A stretch of DNA of 64,000 nt, from NCBI GenBank assembly GCA_025529335.1, contig JAMYHX010000091.1, positions 1 to 64,000 on the forward strand, read 5' to 3'. The position numbers and the translations under genes are program-made. Numbering within the stretch: the first letter of the stretch is position 1; the number at the start of each line of letters is the position of its first letter. Below, piece by piece: positions 35,344 to 46,075 of this stretch. This DNA comes from Rhizopus sp. PT2906. Taxonomy: Eukaryota > Mucoromycota > Mucoromycetes > Mucorales > Rhizopodaceae. The notes below the pieces were generated by a model. The model was given only the letters and a program-made list of their open reading frames with translations. It was not told where the DNA came from and made no database searches.

Positions 35344-35467
35344 TTGATCTCTTATCTTTGCATTTCACATTTCAATAATGACAACTTCAAGCTTTGTGCT
35401 GTCTATAACAATATGGAAACTTACATCCAATGAATTGTCATAAAAGCAAGGCAAAATATATTTCCAA

Positions 35468-35488
35468 ATCACGTGGGACTCACGTGAT
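35468..35488. promoter_or_regulatory. double CACGTG E-box palindrome
   Basis: ATCACGTG and CACGTGAT form a perfect inverted repeat with a 5-bp spacer, each arm holding a CACGTG core. It lies about 50-70 bp upstream of the tRNA-Tyr gene, whose own upstream region has ATATAAAAGG at about 35501-35510. A bHLH factor (Cbf1/Pho4 type) would be expected to bind. Which gene it serves is unclear. Confidence 0.4.
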
Positions 35489-35536
35489 CTTAATTTGTAA
35501 TATAAAAGGTTTCCACTACTCATTTTCGCAGCGGAA

Positions 35537-35620
35537 CCGGCCTTAGCTCAGTTGGTAGAGCGGAAGACTGTAGTGAATGCTGTCATCTTTAGGTCACTAG
35601 TTCGAATCTGGTAGGCCGGA
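35537..35620 (+). tRNA. tRNA-Tyr (anticodon GTA) with 11-nt intron
   Basis: Full cloverleaf: acceptor CCGGCCT pairs with AGGCCGG followed by discriminator A. The D arm has GCTCAGTTGGTAGAGC (A box TAGCTCAGTTGG), and the T arm has GTTCGAATC (B box). The anticodon stem GAAGA pairs with TCTTT around loop CTGTAGA with anticodon GTA. An 11-base intron (35574-35584) splits positions 37 and 38, the canonical eukaryotic place. The mature length is 73 before CCA addition. The strand carries no other tRNA nearby. Confidence 0.97.
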
Positions 35621-35639
35621 ATATCTCTACGGAGATTAA

Positions 35640-35653
35640 TTTTGCTATTTTTT
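35640..35653 (+). terminator. RNA polymerase III terminator T runs
   Basis: TTTT at 35640-35643 and a T6 run at 35648-35653, 20-33 bases after the tRNA-Tyr 3' end. Confidence 0.6.
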
Positions 35654-35700
35654 TCCTGGATAAATAATTATCCTTTTTTTTTTTTCAAATCTGATGTACA

Positions 35701-36480
35701 CTACGCCACGAGGAAATACACGAGAGGGTTAATGTTACCGAAGTTGCAAAAACGACATTTGAGTTCATGGTAAATAGCATCCAAGTAGCCACGGAGTCCT
35801 TGATGGCTTAATTTGGGTTTGTTGAACTTTACGTGAGCCCACTCACAGACATGCCAGACAAACCTAGTAGCTATTTGTTCCTTCAATCTGTCGGTGTCAT
35901 TTTGGACCTTTATAGCATTCTTGTATTGTCTGAAGGTGTCATACATCATGGATTCATGTAAACCTCGGTGTCGCATAGCATTATCTCAGTATTGAGCTAA
36001 GACATACTCCTATAATGTAAAGAGATCATCACCTTAAAGTAGGGCTTCCAGTTCAGGATCAATAACTTCTTCTGGTTGCTCAATAACAGTAGTGGTAACA
36101 TGTGCTTCCATAGTGCAGTTGCTCATGGTCAATTGATCTAGACTGAATTGAATAAAATATTCAAGAGACACGGCACTAGAGGGAGTACAGAATTGAATGA
36201 AGTTGTAGTTTTCTTCTTCAAACTGATCCAAGTAGGCTTCAAGTACGCGTTTGTCTTCTTCCCTTCCCTCTTCATCGTATACTTTTTGAAGAACCAATCC
36301 AAGAGGAACGTCATTGGGTGTAAATGTGATAGGAGTAACTTTTTGTAACACTGTAAGAATGTGATAAAGATGTATTTTTTTTGTTCATTTATTCGTTGGT
36401 AATTCGAGACTTTCCAAATAGTGTTTGAGTTGGTTTACACCTTTTGCCAAAATGATGTCGCAAGAAAAAAAAAATTAAAA
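35701..36480 (-). pseudogene. broken lineage-specific gene, unknown
   Basis: Minus-strand blocks in order are NQLKHYLESLELPTNK (about 36430), PITFTPNDVPLGLVLQKVYD through IDPELEALL (36351-36034) and MRHRGLHESMMYDTFRQYKN through HQGLRGYLDAIYHELKCRF (35976-35701). The second block ends in TAA right at a GTGATG donor. The next block is preceded by EYVLAQY, a TGA, then DNAMRHRG in the same frame, so two nonsense codons interrupt an otherwise consistent reading frame. There is no recognised domain. Protein quality of each block and the short introns between them suggest a once-intact intron-bearing gene, perhaps element-borne. A read-through of wrong splice choices is possible. Confidence 0.4.
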
Positions 36481-36619
36481 CACAAAATAAGGAATATGAT
36501 TTTCCCTCTCTCCCCTTTCCCATCTCTTATCTTCGCTTAAAGAAGATCAATTGTATGTTTTTTTATTGTATTTTGTTGACCTTTAATAAAAAGATAATAG
36601 CAAATCATATTTTGTGTTT

Positions 36620-37640
36620 TGTATTTTCATGTCTAACCAAGTAGCTTTTGCTAGACTCTTTGTATTTCAATTTGTCTATAAAAGAACAAAGATTACCTTT
36701 ATTGTCACCAATTGAATGTGGTATTAGCTTATCGAATACTTTATTAATAAGTAAATTTTTGTCTTCATCAAAGATGAGGTCATCCTTCTCCTGTTGTCTT
36801 GTTTGATTTATTTCTTTAACTTCTTCAGTAGGAAGGATATCTTGGTATATGTTGCCTTAGAAATGGATTAACATAGTTAAGAATTTGAGAAATCGATAGC
36901 TTGACTAGTTCAATAGAAATAGGGTCTATGCTGCCTTGGAGCAATATTGAATGAGCTTTTCTAATTGGAATGCTTTTGATACGGTTGTTGTGGTTGTTGA
37001 AGTTGCTCTCTTTGATAGAAATGTTTGAAGCTTCAACTTTATGCTTTAAGTTTAATAATTTTGCTTACGTAGTCTTCACTATCCTCTTCTTCGTTTTCAA
37101 CTTTCACTTCTTCCTTGTTTTCGTTATTATCATTTCCACCGTCCAGTCCTTCTTCTTTACCTTCTGCATTCCATTCATAATCGTCGCCTTCAATATCCAC
37201 TTCTTCCTCTTCTGACTCGTTTACATCATTTAGTAATATGACTGATCTTTGGGCTTGATTGCCTATAGCTGTAATTGACGCAGCTGACACCAGGGCACTG
37301 GCTTCTTTCTAAGAGCACCAAAGCGAGTCAGAAAAGCTACTCAATATAATATTTGCTGTGTTTCTTTACAAGTGCTTTTGCTTGTATAAATATTCTTTTA
37401 AAAGTATCTGAAACTTTTGTTGCTCTATTTTGAGTTGGTTATTAACTTTATCATACATAAGTTATTCATAAGCAAACAATTACTTGGGTGCAGTTGAAGT
37501 TTTGGGTTTTTCAACCACAGCAGTATCCATGTATTCTGTAGATCAAGGCTGTCGTTAAAAGAAGCATGCATTCTTACTTTGTTGGTGGATTACCTCCTTG
37601 CTGCTTGCATCATCCTTTTTGAATTCGATGCTACATAGCT
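36620..37640 (-). pseudogene. second degraded gene, acidic protein, unknown
   Basis: Minus-strand coding-like blocks are ELCSIEFKKDDASSKE (about 37630), YMDTAVVEKPKTSTAPK (about 37530), NQLKIEQQKFQILLKEYLYK (about 37440), and exon 37069-37308 with ITAIGNQAQRSVILLNDV and a long Glu/Asp/Asn tract. Then come RIKSIPIRKAHSILLQGS with IDPISIELVKLSISQILNYV (about 37000-36880), and YQDILPTEEVKEINQ onward to about 36610. A frame change near 36855 breaks the last two, and no clear start codon exon was found. It may be a decayed gene or an intact one with an unusual intron. I recognise no domain. Confidence 0.35.
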
Positions 37641-38248
37641 CTACAGTAACATCTAGGCACCTACACTTTATTAGAAGGTCTGTTCTTCTGCCAAATTGAA
37701 TTATTTCTTCGTGATCTTCCTTGTGATGTTATCAAGCAAATAGCTTTACCTCTAAAGCATAAGAATACGACAAGACGGAATAAAGCTTTTTGTTGTTATT
37801 TTATCAACAAGGAAGAGAAAGAGACTTGTTGTAAAAGGAGAAATTGGCCTTTTATATGCAAGAATAAATGTTGCCAATCGATTACATCTTATAAATTAGA
37901 TCATATGACGCGTCATCAACTACTATAGACTGCAGATGCCATGAATCAGTGTTATGGGCTTAGTAATAATACTGAATAAAAAAGATGAATTTGACTTGTG
38001 TACGAAATATATTTGACGACAAAAAGCGTAATCCTCTTTGATATAAAAGTAGAAATATGACAATGAGCTCTATTTTCTTGATTTGATCATTAACTAGTAA
38101 ATCATTAATTTAATTGTATGTTCCTTCTAACTTTATCTCAGAATAAAGATTAGTCTCAAGAGTACTCTTTTTGTGTCTCTAAACCATTACAGTTTTACTA
38201 AACTTCACTTTTTGATGCATATTTGTTTTATTAATTAAATTAAATGCC
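37641..38248. other. intergenic, nothing recognised
   Basis: AT-rich stretch between the degraded acidic gene and the 3' end of the cytochrome c peroxidase gene. No supported feature. Confidence 0.4.
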
Positions 38249-39634
38249 TTATGCAGTTGTAGCTTTGAAGCGATAGACCTTTTCATCACCCTTGAATGGG
38301 ACACCTAATTCAAGAAGCTTGACAAATGCAGCAGCGAAATCTTCAAAGAACTTTTGTTCATCCTTAGCATACAAATCGAAATACTTTTTGAATTCTTTGT
38401 CGTTATACATGGATATTTCAGCAGGCAACATCATCACATCTGTATTGTTTTCATCGACCCATTGCCATCCACCATGAGGTAAAGTCTTTTTAATCCATTT
38501 GCGACCAGAAATAGCCTTAAAGTATTCATTGGAGAAAATGGTTGGGGCTTCTTGCCATGGTCCATCAAATCCACTGCGCTCAGGGTGGCAGCGGCCTAAA
38601 GCATGTGCACCAGTTAAAGCAACAATTTCTTGATCATTAAAACCCTAAATGCATCAAGGTTAGAAACCGGGTAAAGGTCATCAATCGTGTAACATCATTT
38701 ACCATTCTGTAAAAAACATCACGGATATGGTCTTCTTTCTTTGTAGCGTCAGGAAGACGGCCATCAGGTGTGCAGCTTTTTGCTTCGAAAGCATCTTGGC
38801 GACCAGGTCTCCAAGGAATAGTAGGACCACCCTTTTAAGTAATCAGTATACACATACCTTCTTTTTTATATTGTTTCCTTACCAATTCTTGAATAGCGCA
38901 TACACCTGCTAATGTCCAAAGATCACCATAACTGATCTCTGGATATTTTTGATGAATCTTTTCCAGCAAATCTCTGGCGATAGCTAAGCCATTGTTAGCA
39001 GCATGAGCAGATTCAGGCTCAAATCCTTTCCATGAAATATTAATAAATTTAAAAAATACCATTTTATAATAATAACTCACTCATTGTAGCACCGTTACTT
39101 CCACCAGTCTTAGTTTCTTTATCATAAGTACCAGAAGCGTGCCAAGCTAGGCGGACAAGAACAGGGCCATATGAGCCATCATCATAACTATTACTAAATA
39201 AGCACCTTTTTTTTCCCATAAATTTTTGTACTCACTCTGGGTTCTCATCCAGCATTTCAGCAATCTCTTTATAAATCTTTTCGTAATCAATATCTTTCTT
39301 TGTAGTTGTTACTGGAATAGTCTTTGTTTTGATTGCTTGGGCTGATGTATAATAATAACCACCAATACCACCAAGTGTAGCTAAAGCTTTGGGAGGTTGT
39401 CAGTAACACATCATTAATATGCGATAGGAGATGCTTACTTAAAAACGCGAGTCTACCAGAGCTACCCTTTTTTGGTGTTGCGGATGATGTGTATCCTCGT
39501 TGGTGCATTAATGATGCACGTACAGCTCCAGCGTGCCTTACATTTGCACTCAAGGCAGAGGTAGATGTAACTATAGGGCGTGAAGCTGTGCGTGATGAAA
39601 TGTTTTTCAAGAGAGAGGAGGAGATGGAATTCAT
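38249..39634 (-). CDS. CCP1: mitochondrial cytochrome c peroxidase
   Basis: Class I haem peroxidase that reduces H2O2 with electrons from cytochrome c in the intermembrane space. Exons 39439-39634, 39236-39386, 39081-39193, 38883-39025, 38703-38831 and 38249-38644 give 375 residues. Residues 1-65 are a Ser/Arg-rich mitochondrial presequence. A short hydrophobic stretch (LATLGGIGGYYYTSA) after it fits the two-step sorting of yeast Ccp1. The distal haem motif is VRLAWHASGTYD, and the proximal one is VALTGAHALGRCH. GFDGPWQEAP and WQWVDENNTDVMMLPAEISM carry the Trp and Asp that mark true cytochrome c peroxidases. A second acceptor 6 nt downstream in intron 1 would remove two residues. The ATG at 39634 was used because the frame upstream starts with TTG. 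Confidence 0.93.
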
Positions 39635-40505
39635 TGTAAGAAAAAGTCTGAGAGAAAAGTTCAAATCAATGTGTGAAATGGCTCTTTATAAATACCTGTT
39701 TTTGTGCCTGAATTTTAAAAAAAAAGACTGTAATTTATCATCCAATGAGATCATGCTTACTAACTTATTCAGTAAGAGCTCATTACTGCTCTGATTGGCT
39801 GCAGTAGTAAATGGGCTACTTTGATTTGTCAGACAAGATTTATAATTCATTTGAAATAGTGATAAGCAAAGGTAAGTTAAGCAGTAGTTAATATACTTCT
39901 TATACAAGATGCAGATTGTATGGTTATTATAATGAATTCATCAAGTTTGTTTATACAACACTAAGCGTATTTAACTATGAATGAAAAGAACTATAAAATA
40001 CGTATGTAATATATAATGGTATATTCTCATATTAGTTACAATAGCTTTGATAGGATACAGAATAGAGTAGAGTACATTACACTGATTATCATAAGTGATA
40101 AATTGTCATCACTCTCATATATTAATATACAATGATTATGGTATCTTTGTCATAGTGAGCCAGGTTGATGATGGCATTTCAGGGTTTTTAAAGTTCATAC
40201 GAAAAGAGCGATGAGAAAAAGCTATAGTGGTGCTGTCTGTAAGTGAAGCATATCAAACTTACAAGCACTAGTGATCGAATAAAGGATAACCATGCCTTCA
40301 GATAATCAGTTGATCAACATATTAAATAAATGATATGATGCTCATTCAACATTTTTAAACAAATGTCAATTGCGTATTACGTTCAGTTCATAAATTCTGC
40401 GTGTGTGTGTGTGTATTTCTTTTTATAGTAAAAAGTGATCAATGCTTCTTCCTTTTCAAAATATATAAAAAGATATAGACAAATCGACTATTTCATCAAA
40501 ACAAG
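39635..40505. other. divergent promoter region of CCP1 and the SET gene
   Basis: AT-rich DNA between two divergently transcribed genes, with a (GT)n tract near 40400-40414. The minus-strand frame 39686-39907 has no recognisable motif. Confidence 0.4.
40462..40470 (+). promoter_or_regulatory. TATA box of the MYND-SET gene
   Basis: TATATAAAA lies 36-44 bp before the ATG at 40506. Confidence 0.5.
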
Positions 40506-42204
40506 ATGACACTAGAAGCCCTTCATAAGCTTACACCAGCTCATATAAGTCTATGTGGATGGGATACGACAGATAAGAGAGTAGAATTACTAGGTGCTAA
40601 TGTGATCAATGCCCGAGAAAAGATCGTTGGAGATCATGTTGTAACCAATGAGAAACTAAAACAAGGTGTGACGCTATTAGAAGAGGAACCATTTATAAGA
40701 CAACTAGAAGAGTCCTATAAACCTACACATTGCACCTATTGCTTCACTTTGCTAAAGTCCACCATGATAAAATGTCCGAACAAAATCTGCAAATGGAATC
40801 ATAATTACTGTAGTTCGACCTGCCAGTGCCAACATTGGTGGACAGAGCACAAATGGCTTTGCGCTTTTCCAGAGTTAAAGAACACAGACAGAGATGTCTT
40901 GTTTGCTTTTCAAGGATATATCGCTAGTAGATCTAGAGGCAAAGGTACTCAAAAGTGAGCTTTTTTTTTTAATACTAGATAGGCTGACAACAATGAAATA
41001 GGCACTCTGCCAGGATTAGTTTCCAACATAGAATTTCATACATCAAAGCAAGTAGAAGAGTACCGAAGCAGAATTAAAAATGGATTATTGTCAAAAATAT
41101 TCAATTTAACAGAGAACGTTGTAGAATCCATGGTGACAATCATGGGACAGATAAGATGTAACACCTTTGCCGTCACACAGACTCAGACAGAGCAAGCATA
41201 TGGTAGTGTAGTAGAAGGAAGCTATCACATAGCAGTTGGAAGAGCCATTTACCTTCATGCTAGTAAATTCAATCATTCCTGTGATCCTAATGCTTTGGTC
41301 TTATTTGGCACAAACGGATGCGCGACTCATTTAAAGGTCAATCTTGTTCGCCCAGTTGAAAAAGGAGAGGAATTGAATATTAGTTATGGTCCTCTAGCTA
41401 CAAAAATGAGTACGGAATTGCGTAGAGAAAAGCTCTATAATGATTACTTTTTCGAGTGTAATTGTAGTGCTTGCCAAAAATGGTAAATATAGTTTAATGT
41501 GGTATCACTGATAATCTGATCTCCCTTCACAATACAGCGATGATGCAGCAAACATGTATCAATGTGTTCAATGCAGAAATCAAAAGCTTTACTATAGACA
41601 GGATAAATGTCCTTCATGTAATTTTATACCCAATTGGCATGAGATTTCACTTGTAAGGTCAACTATTATGTAAATTAGTAAAAGATCGTTTATTATGTAT
41701 ATGTATATATAACAGGATGAAGAGAAAGCAATAAGGCTGGTTAAAGAAGGGCATGTCGAGATGGATATTGAGAAATTCAAGCAGGCAATGAGAATTACCC
41801 TGAAATACTTTGATAAAGACTCGATACAGATGAGCAAATTGTGGGATAATATGGGCCGAATGTATGTGGCTATGGGTCGTCTGTCTGAAGCTTCTAAATG
41901 TGTCAAGGCATCACTTACAAATGTACAAAAGATTTTTGGAAAGACCAGCGTTGAATCGGCTGCAGAAATGTTAAAGCTGGCAACCATTTACTGGAACAGG
42001 CATGTGTAAGCTTTGTTAGACACAACTTTGACTGATGATTAAAAATTTAGCCAACAACTGAATGAAGCTTATAAATTAGCTGTAGATACTATAGCAGTAT
42101 ATGAAGCTTTAGGCTTAGATAAAGACGAGTCAAGAAAAGAAGAATATGAGGAATTACAGAATATAGCAGAATTTTCTTTTATTACAATGGGAATGAAAAA
42201 ATAA
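40506..42204 (+). CDS. MYND-SET (SMYD-type) methyltransferase
   Basis: Putative protein-lysine methyltransferase. Exons 40506-40944, 41002-41482, 41538-41652, 41716-42005 and 42051-42204 give 492 residues. The first donor GTACTC was chosen over a later GTGAGC because only it keeps the SET frame (RGKGTLPGLV). The SET domain is split by a MYND-like zinc finger (about 79-120: CTYC, CPNKICKW, YCSSTCQ, HKWLC), as in SMYD proteins. The catalytic part has FNHSCDPNA (AdoMet pocket) and GEELNISYGP with the conserved Tyr, then a post-SET CNCSACQKW plus a further CVQC/CPSC pair. The C-terminal third is TPR-like helices (LWDNMGRMYVAMGRLSEA). Substrate unknown. Confidence 0.85.
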
Positions 42205-42228
42205 AATATGTTAAATATACAAAAATGT

Positions 42229-45200
42229 TTAAAGGTCATCTTCATCAGAGAAAACTTCTTCACCACGCTTACGACGTTCCATACGCTCCTTCTTCTTCTT
42301 ACGGAGTTCCTTGGAGGTCAACTTCTTCTTCTTTTCGACGGCCTTAATAGTATTGCCTTGAGCATCGACCATGTCTTCTGCTTCTTGTTCCTTGATAACA
42401 GTAGTACCGTTACCAGAGACCCAATTGTGACCAGAAGGAGTCAAGCGACCGTTATCGACCTTCCAGACTTCCGTACATAAAGCTTCAGAGAATTCACGGT
42501 TGTGAGTAACGATGACAACACCACCACCATATTCCTTGATAGCAGTAGCCAAAGCACCAAGAGACTCACGATCCAAATAATTGGTAGGTTCGTCAAGAAC
42601 AAGCATGTGAGGTCTGTTCCACATAGCAGCACCAATGACCAACTTGACTTTTTGACCACCAGAGAGACCACGGATACGAGAGTGAGTAGCGAATTCGGGT
42701 TCAAGACCAACTTCGGCCAAGTGCTTTTCAATTTCCTTGGCAGTCAAAGGACGGTTGAGACCCATCTTGGCAGCTTCAGCAGCATCTACTTCAGCAATCT
42801 TCTTACCAAAACCCATTTCTTCAAGCTTGGAACGAGAGATCCAGGTGTTGTCAACAGAGGAGCGACCGACCCAAGAGACTTCATATTCGTAGGATTGCTT
42901 GAGCTTACGACGACCAACAATAGCTTCAACAACACGCTTTTCACCTTCAATCACAAAGACTTGTTCCATGGCCTTTTGGTTTTCTTCGGCGTTGTTACGT
43001 TCGTTCTTTTCGAGTTCTTCACGATCTTCACCGGTGTGGTAACGCCATTGAATGTATTCGTTGGGAGTTTTGTCCAAGTGACGTTCGATGTGGTGGAAAG
43101 CATGTTGAGCGACGTAGGCAATACGCAAGTTAGGATGTCTCCAGACAGTACCAACCTCAGATTCGATTTCACCAGTCAACAACTTGATCAAGGTAGACTT
43201 ACCAGCACCGTTGGGACCAATGACGGCAACACGAGAGGCAAGAGAACATTGCATGGAGATATCAATCAATTGCTTGCGGTCAGAACCAGGGTATTGGAAG
43301 TCGACGTTCTTCATCTTCAAGATAGCACGTTCCTTAGTCTTGATACCTTCCAAGAAACCAGGTTCAGGGAAAGAGAACTTGATTTGAGTAGCTTCCAAGG
43401 AGTAGTAAGAGGCAGCACGAGGAACCTTCTTGACGAATTCGGACAAGTTACCCTTATAACGCTTGAGCTTGTAGTTGGGCTCGTAGTGAATGATGTCGGA
43501 ACAGACATGATCCAAGAAACCAGAGTCGTGGGAGACAATGATGGAGGTAACAGTCTTCAAACCAAGGAGGTAGTTCTCCAACCAGGCAACGTTGACAACA
43601 TCCAAGTGATTGGTAGGTTCGTCCAACAAGAGGATATCAGCGTTCATCAGCATAGCACGGGCAAGAGCAAGCTTCATCTTCCAACCACCAGAGAGTTCAC
43701 CAATAGACATCTTGGTAACCATTTGTTCAGAGAACCCATATTCCAAGAGAATCTTGCGGACTTCCTCGGGGTCCTTGGTCTCAACACCCTCAGAGGCAAG
43801 GATGAAGTCAACCAAAGGAGTATCAGCCTCGGAACCATCAATATCGTGTTCGACGTAGACAGTCTTGAGCTCAGAACGAGGAGGGAAGCCTTCGACCTGT
43901 TCGTTGGCAATGGCACGCATAAGAGTAGACTTACCACAACCATTGGCACCACAGAGACCATAACGACGACCACGCTTGAGACGAAGAGAGGTACGGTTAA
44001 GCAGAATCTTGGCACCATAAGCAAGAGAGAATTCACAGTTACAGAGATCTTCACCTTCATCATCCTCTTCTTCAGGGTCCTTGGGAGTAACTGCGTCCTC
44101 ACAATTGTCCAAGGCAGAAACAGCAAGACCTTCAGCATCAGATCTAGAGAGGAAGGAGCTTGCATAAGGAGCAAGAGACTTGATCCAGATATCCTTGAAG
44201 AAATTCTTGGAGACACAGAGTGTGAGAGCGACATCGTTCAAGAAGGAAACGGTTGTATCAAAGAAGGAATCCAAATTTTCAGGCAAAAGTCCCTTGATAG
44301 CAGATTCAACCTTGGCCTTCTTTTGTTCCTTGGTAAAGACTTCGACACCAGGGTTAGCCACACGTTGAAGGGTAGCAAGAGCCTTTTGAACGACACCACG
44401 GCACTCAGGATCAGCAACGACGTCTTGCACCTTTTCGAGAGCAGGTAAGAGGACGGGCAAGAAAGGAGCAGCGACATCGGGATCATCCACAAGCTTTGAC
44501 ATGTTATCAATGATCAAGGCAGACTTACGCTTGATGGGAGTAGCACGCTCGTTCAAACCACGGGACAAGAGAGGAACCATGATAGAAAGAGTGGCAGAAT
44601 CAACTTCTTGAACAAAAGTGGTAGCACCAAGCAAGTGAATCGTTTCTGGAACGTTTTCAGGATGGTTGATACAAGCAATAACAGCAGGAATGAAGCGTTC
44701 GATATCCTTATTCTCGATCAAACCACAGATGACAGACATGGTTTCAGTAGCCTTCTTCTTGACTTCGGATTTAGTATCCCACATGCAATCAGAGACAACA
44801 GGGACGACATCAGGAATACCAACAAAGAACTCCTTGGGATGAGTCTTGGCAAGGAGTTGCAAAAGTTCAAGAGAAAGCATCTTGGTTTGCCACTTGCAGG
44901 AGTTGGCAAGGCCCTCGAGAATGAAGGGAATCATGAGAGTACAGGCATTAGGATTGATCTTTTCGATCAAATTTCTTGCTGCAGCTGCGGCGGCTTCCTT
45001 GATAGATGCTTGCTTATCAGCTTGAAGTTCTAAAAGGGTGGAAACAAAACGAATGAGGAAAGGATGTGTTTGACCTTCCAAGTTTTCGTTGATAAGAGCC
45101 ACAAGACCAGCGATAGCAGAAGCACGGGCATTGACGTTCTTTTTGGAGACGATGTCCTTATCAAAAGCAGCAAGAACAGGCTTAAGAGAAAGGATACCGT

Positions 45201-45393
45201 TGGACTTGACAGCAGCAGCAAGATCAGCTGCGATCGCTTCACGGTCGGAATCAGTAGCGTTTGAAAGGCTATTGACGATTTCAGCAACCTTCTTGGACTC
45301 GCTTTCAGAAGGAACCTTGCAAGCAATGACCTTCTTGGCTTGAATATCGCTCTTAATGTTGTTGTTGTTGTTGTTTGCAGTAGTTGCAGGCAT
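42229..45393 (-). CDS. TEF3: translation elongation factor 3
   Basis: Fungal ABC-F ATPase that binds the ribosome near the E site and helps release deacylated tRNA during elongation. A single uninterrupted exon gives 1,054 residues (yeast 1,044). About 1-315 is HEAT repeats, then a four-helix bundle, then ABC1 with Walker A GANGCGKST (about 482), LSGGWKMKLALARAM and DILLLDEPTNHLD. ABC2 has Walker A GPNGAGKST (about 726). A chromodomain-like insert (YEVSWVGRSSVDNTW, about 815-870) sits before the second LSGGQKVKLVIGAAM and MLVLDEPTNYLD. The last about 60 residues are Lys-rich. All ATPase motifs are intact. Codon bias is extreme, as expected for an abundant factor. Confidence 0.98.
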   Translation of the reverse strand: MPATTANNNNNNIKSDIQAKKVIACKVPSESESKKVAEIVNSLSNATDSDREAIAADLAAAVKSNGILSLKPVLAAFDKDIVSKKNVNARASAIAGLVALINENLEGQTHPFLIRFVSTLLELQADKQASIKEAAAAAARNLIEKINPNACTLMIPFILEGLANSCKWQTKMLSLELLQLLAKTHPKEFFVGIPDVVPVVSDCMWDTKSEVKKKATETMSVICGLIENKDIERFIPAVIACINHPENVPETIHLLGATTFVQEVDSATLSIMVPLLSRGLNERATPIKRKSALIIDNMSKLVDDPDVAAPFLPVLLPALEKVQDVVADPECRGVVQKALATLQRVANPGVEVFTKEQKKAKVESAIKGLLPENLDSFFDTTVSFLNDVALTLCVSKNFFKDIWIKSLAPYASSFLSRSDAEGLAVSALDNCEDAVTPKDPEEEDDEGEDLCNCEFSLAYGAKILLNRTSLRLKRGRRYGLCGANGCGKSTLMRAIANEQVEGFPPRSELKTVYVEHDIDGSEADTPLVDFILASEGVETKDPEEVRKILLEYGFSEQMVTKMSIGELSGGWKMKLALARAMLMNADILLLDEPTNHLDVVNVAWLENYLLGLKTVTSIIVSHDSGFLDHVCSDIIHYEPNYKLKRYKGNLSEFVKKVPRAASYYSLEATQIKFSFPEPGFLEGIKTKERAILKMKNVDFQYPGSDRKQLIDISMQCSLASRVAVIGPNGAGKSTLIKLLTGEIESEVGTVWRHPNLRIAYVAQHAFHHIERHLDKTPNEYIQWRYHTGEDREELEKNERNNAEENQKAMEQVFVIEGEKRVVEAIVGRRKLKQSYEYEVSWVGRSSVDNTWISRSKLEEMGFGKKIAEVDAAEAAKMGLNRPLTAKEIEKHLAEVGLEPEFATHSRIRGLSGGQKVKLVIGAAMWNRPHMLVLDEPTNYLDRESLGALATAIKEYGGGVVIVTHNREFSEALCTEVWKVDNGRLTPSGHNWVSGNGTTVIKEQEAEDMVDAQGNTIKAVEKKKKLTSKELRKKKKERMERRKRGEEVFSDEDDL

Positions 45394-46075
45394 TATAACA
45401 AAAAGAGAATGGATGAGCGAATAAAAATAAAGAGTCCTTGAAGGAAAAAAAAGGGAACTAAAAGTTAAGAAACAAACAAAAAAAAAAGTGAAAAGGTCTG
45501 TCCTTTTATACTTTGATGCATAAAAAAATAGCCGTCATGTCTCTATTGTCTTTTTCATTGTTCCTTAACCAACGGTTTCACAACGGACTTTGAACTCGGC
45601 GATAACAAATGATGGTTGAAGTTTGCTTGTCGCATTTGGAAATCTTTGTTTTTTTTTCGCAGCAAGGGGATTAATCAAGTACCAATTTTATTTTTCAAAA
45701 AGTAGATCTGTCATGATTTAGGAACTTTTCCAGTAATACCAAATTGTAGATATATGTCTCTTTCTAAAAGAAAGTTTATTCATGGTGAAGCAAAGAAAGG
45801 ACTCTGAAGGGCACTTTGGTTATTGTTTATAAATAGTCATATCAACACCCATTTTATTATCTATTTTTCCAACTTGTGCCATTGTTAATGAACAATCATA
45901 TTGGTTTGATACTAGCTTGATTCTGATTTGATGGTAATCAGATATGTATAGATTGTATCAAATGAATTGCTGCATATAGGATGAATAGAGACAAGCTGAT
46001 TCGATTCATGCAAACAATATTTTATTGGTTAATAAGTTCCAAAAATGAAAAGGTCTGTCGCACGAAACAAAAGAG
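45394..46075. other. EF-3 promoter and upstream intergenic
   Basis: Contains an A-rich leader just before the EF-3 start, and the TATA element noted separately. The rest is AT-rich with no supported coding frame. Confidence 0.45.
45502..45511 (-). promoter_or_regulatory. TATA box of the EF-3 gene
   Basis: Minus-strand GTATAAAAGG about 110 bp before the EF-3 start. Confidence 0.5.

Noticed and set aside
42502..44448. 648-codon open frame on the plus strand opposite EF-3
   Set aside because: Same effect as above from EF-3 codon bias; no recognisable protein motif.
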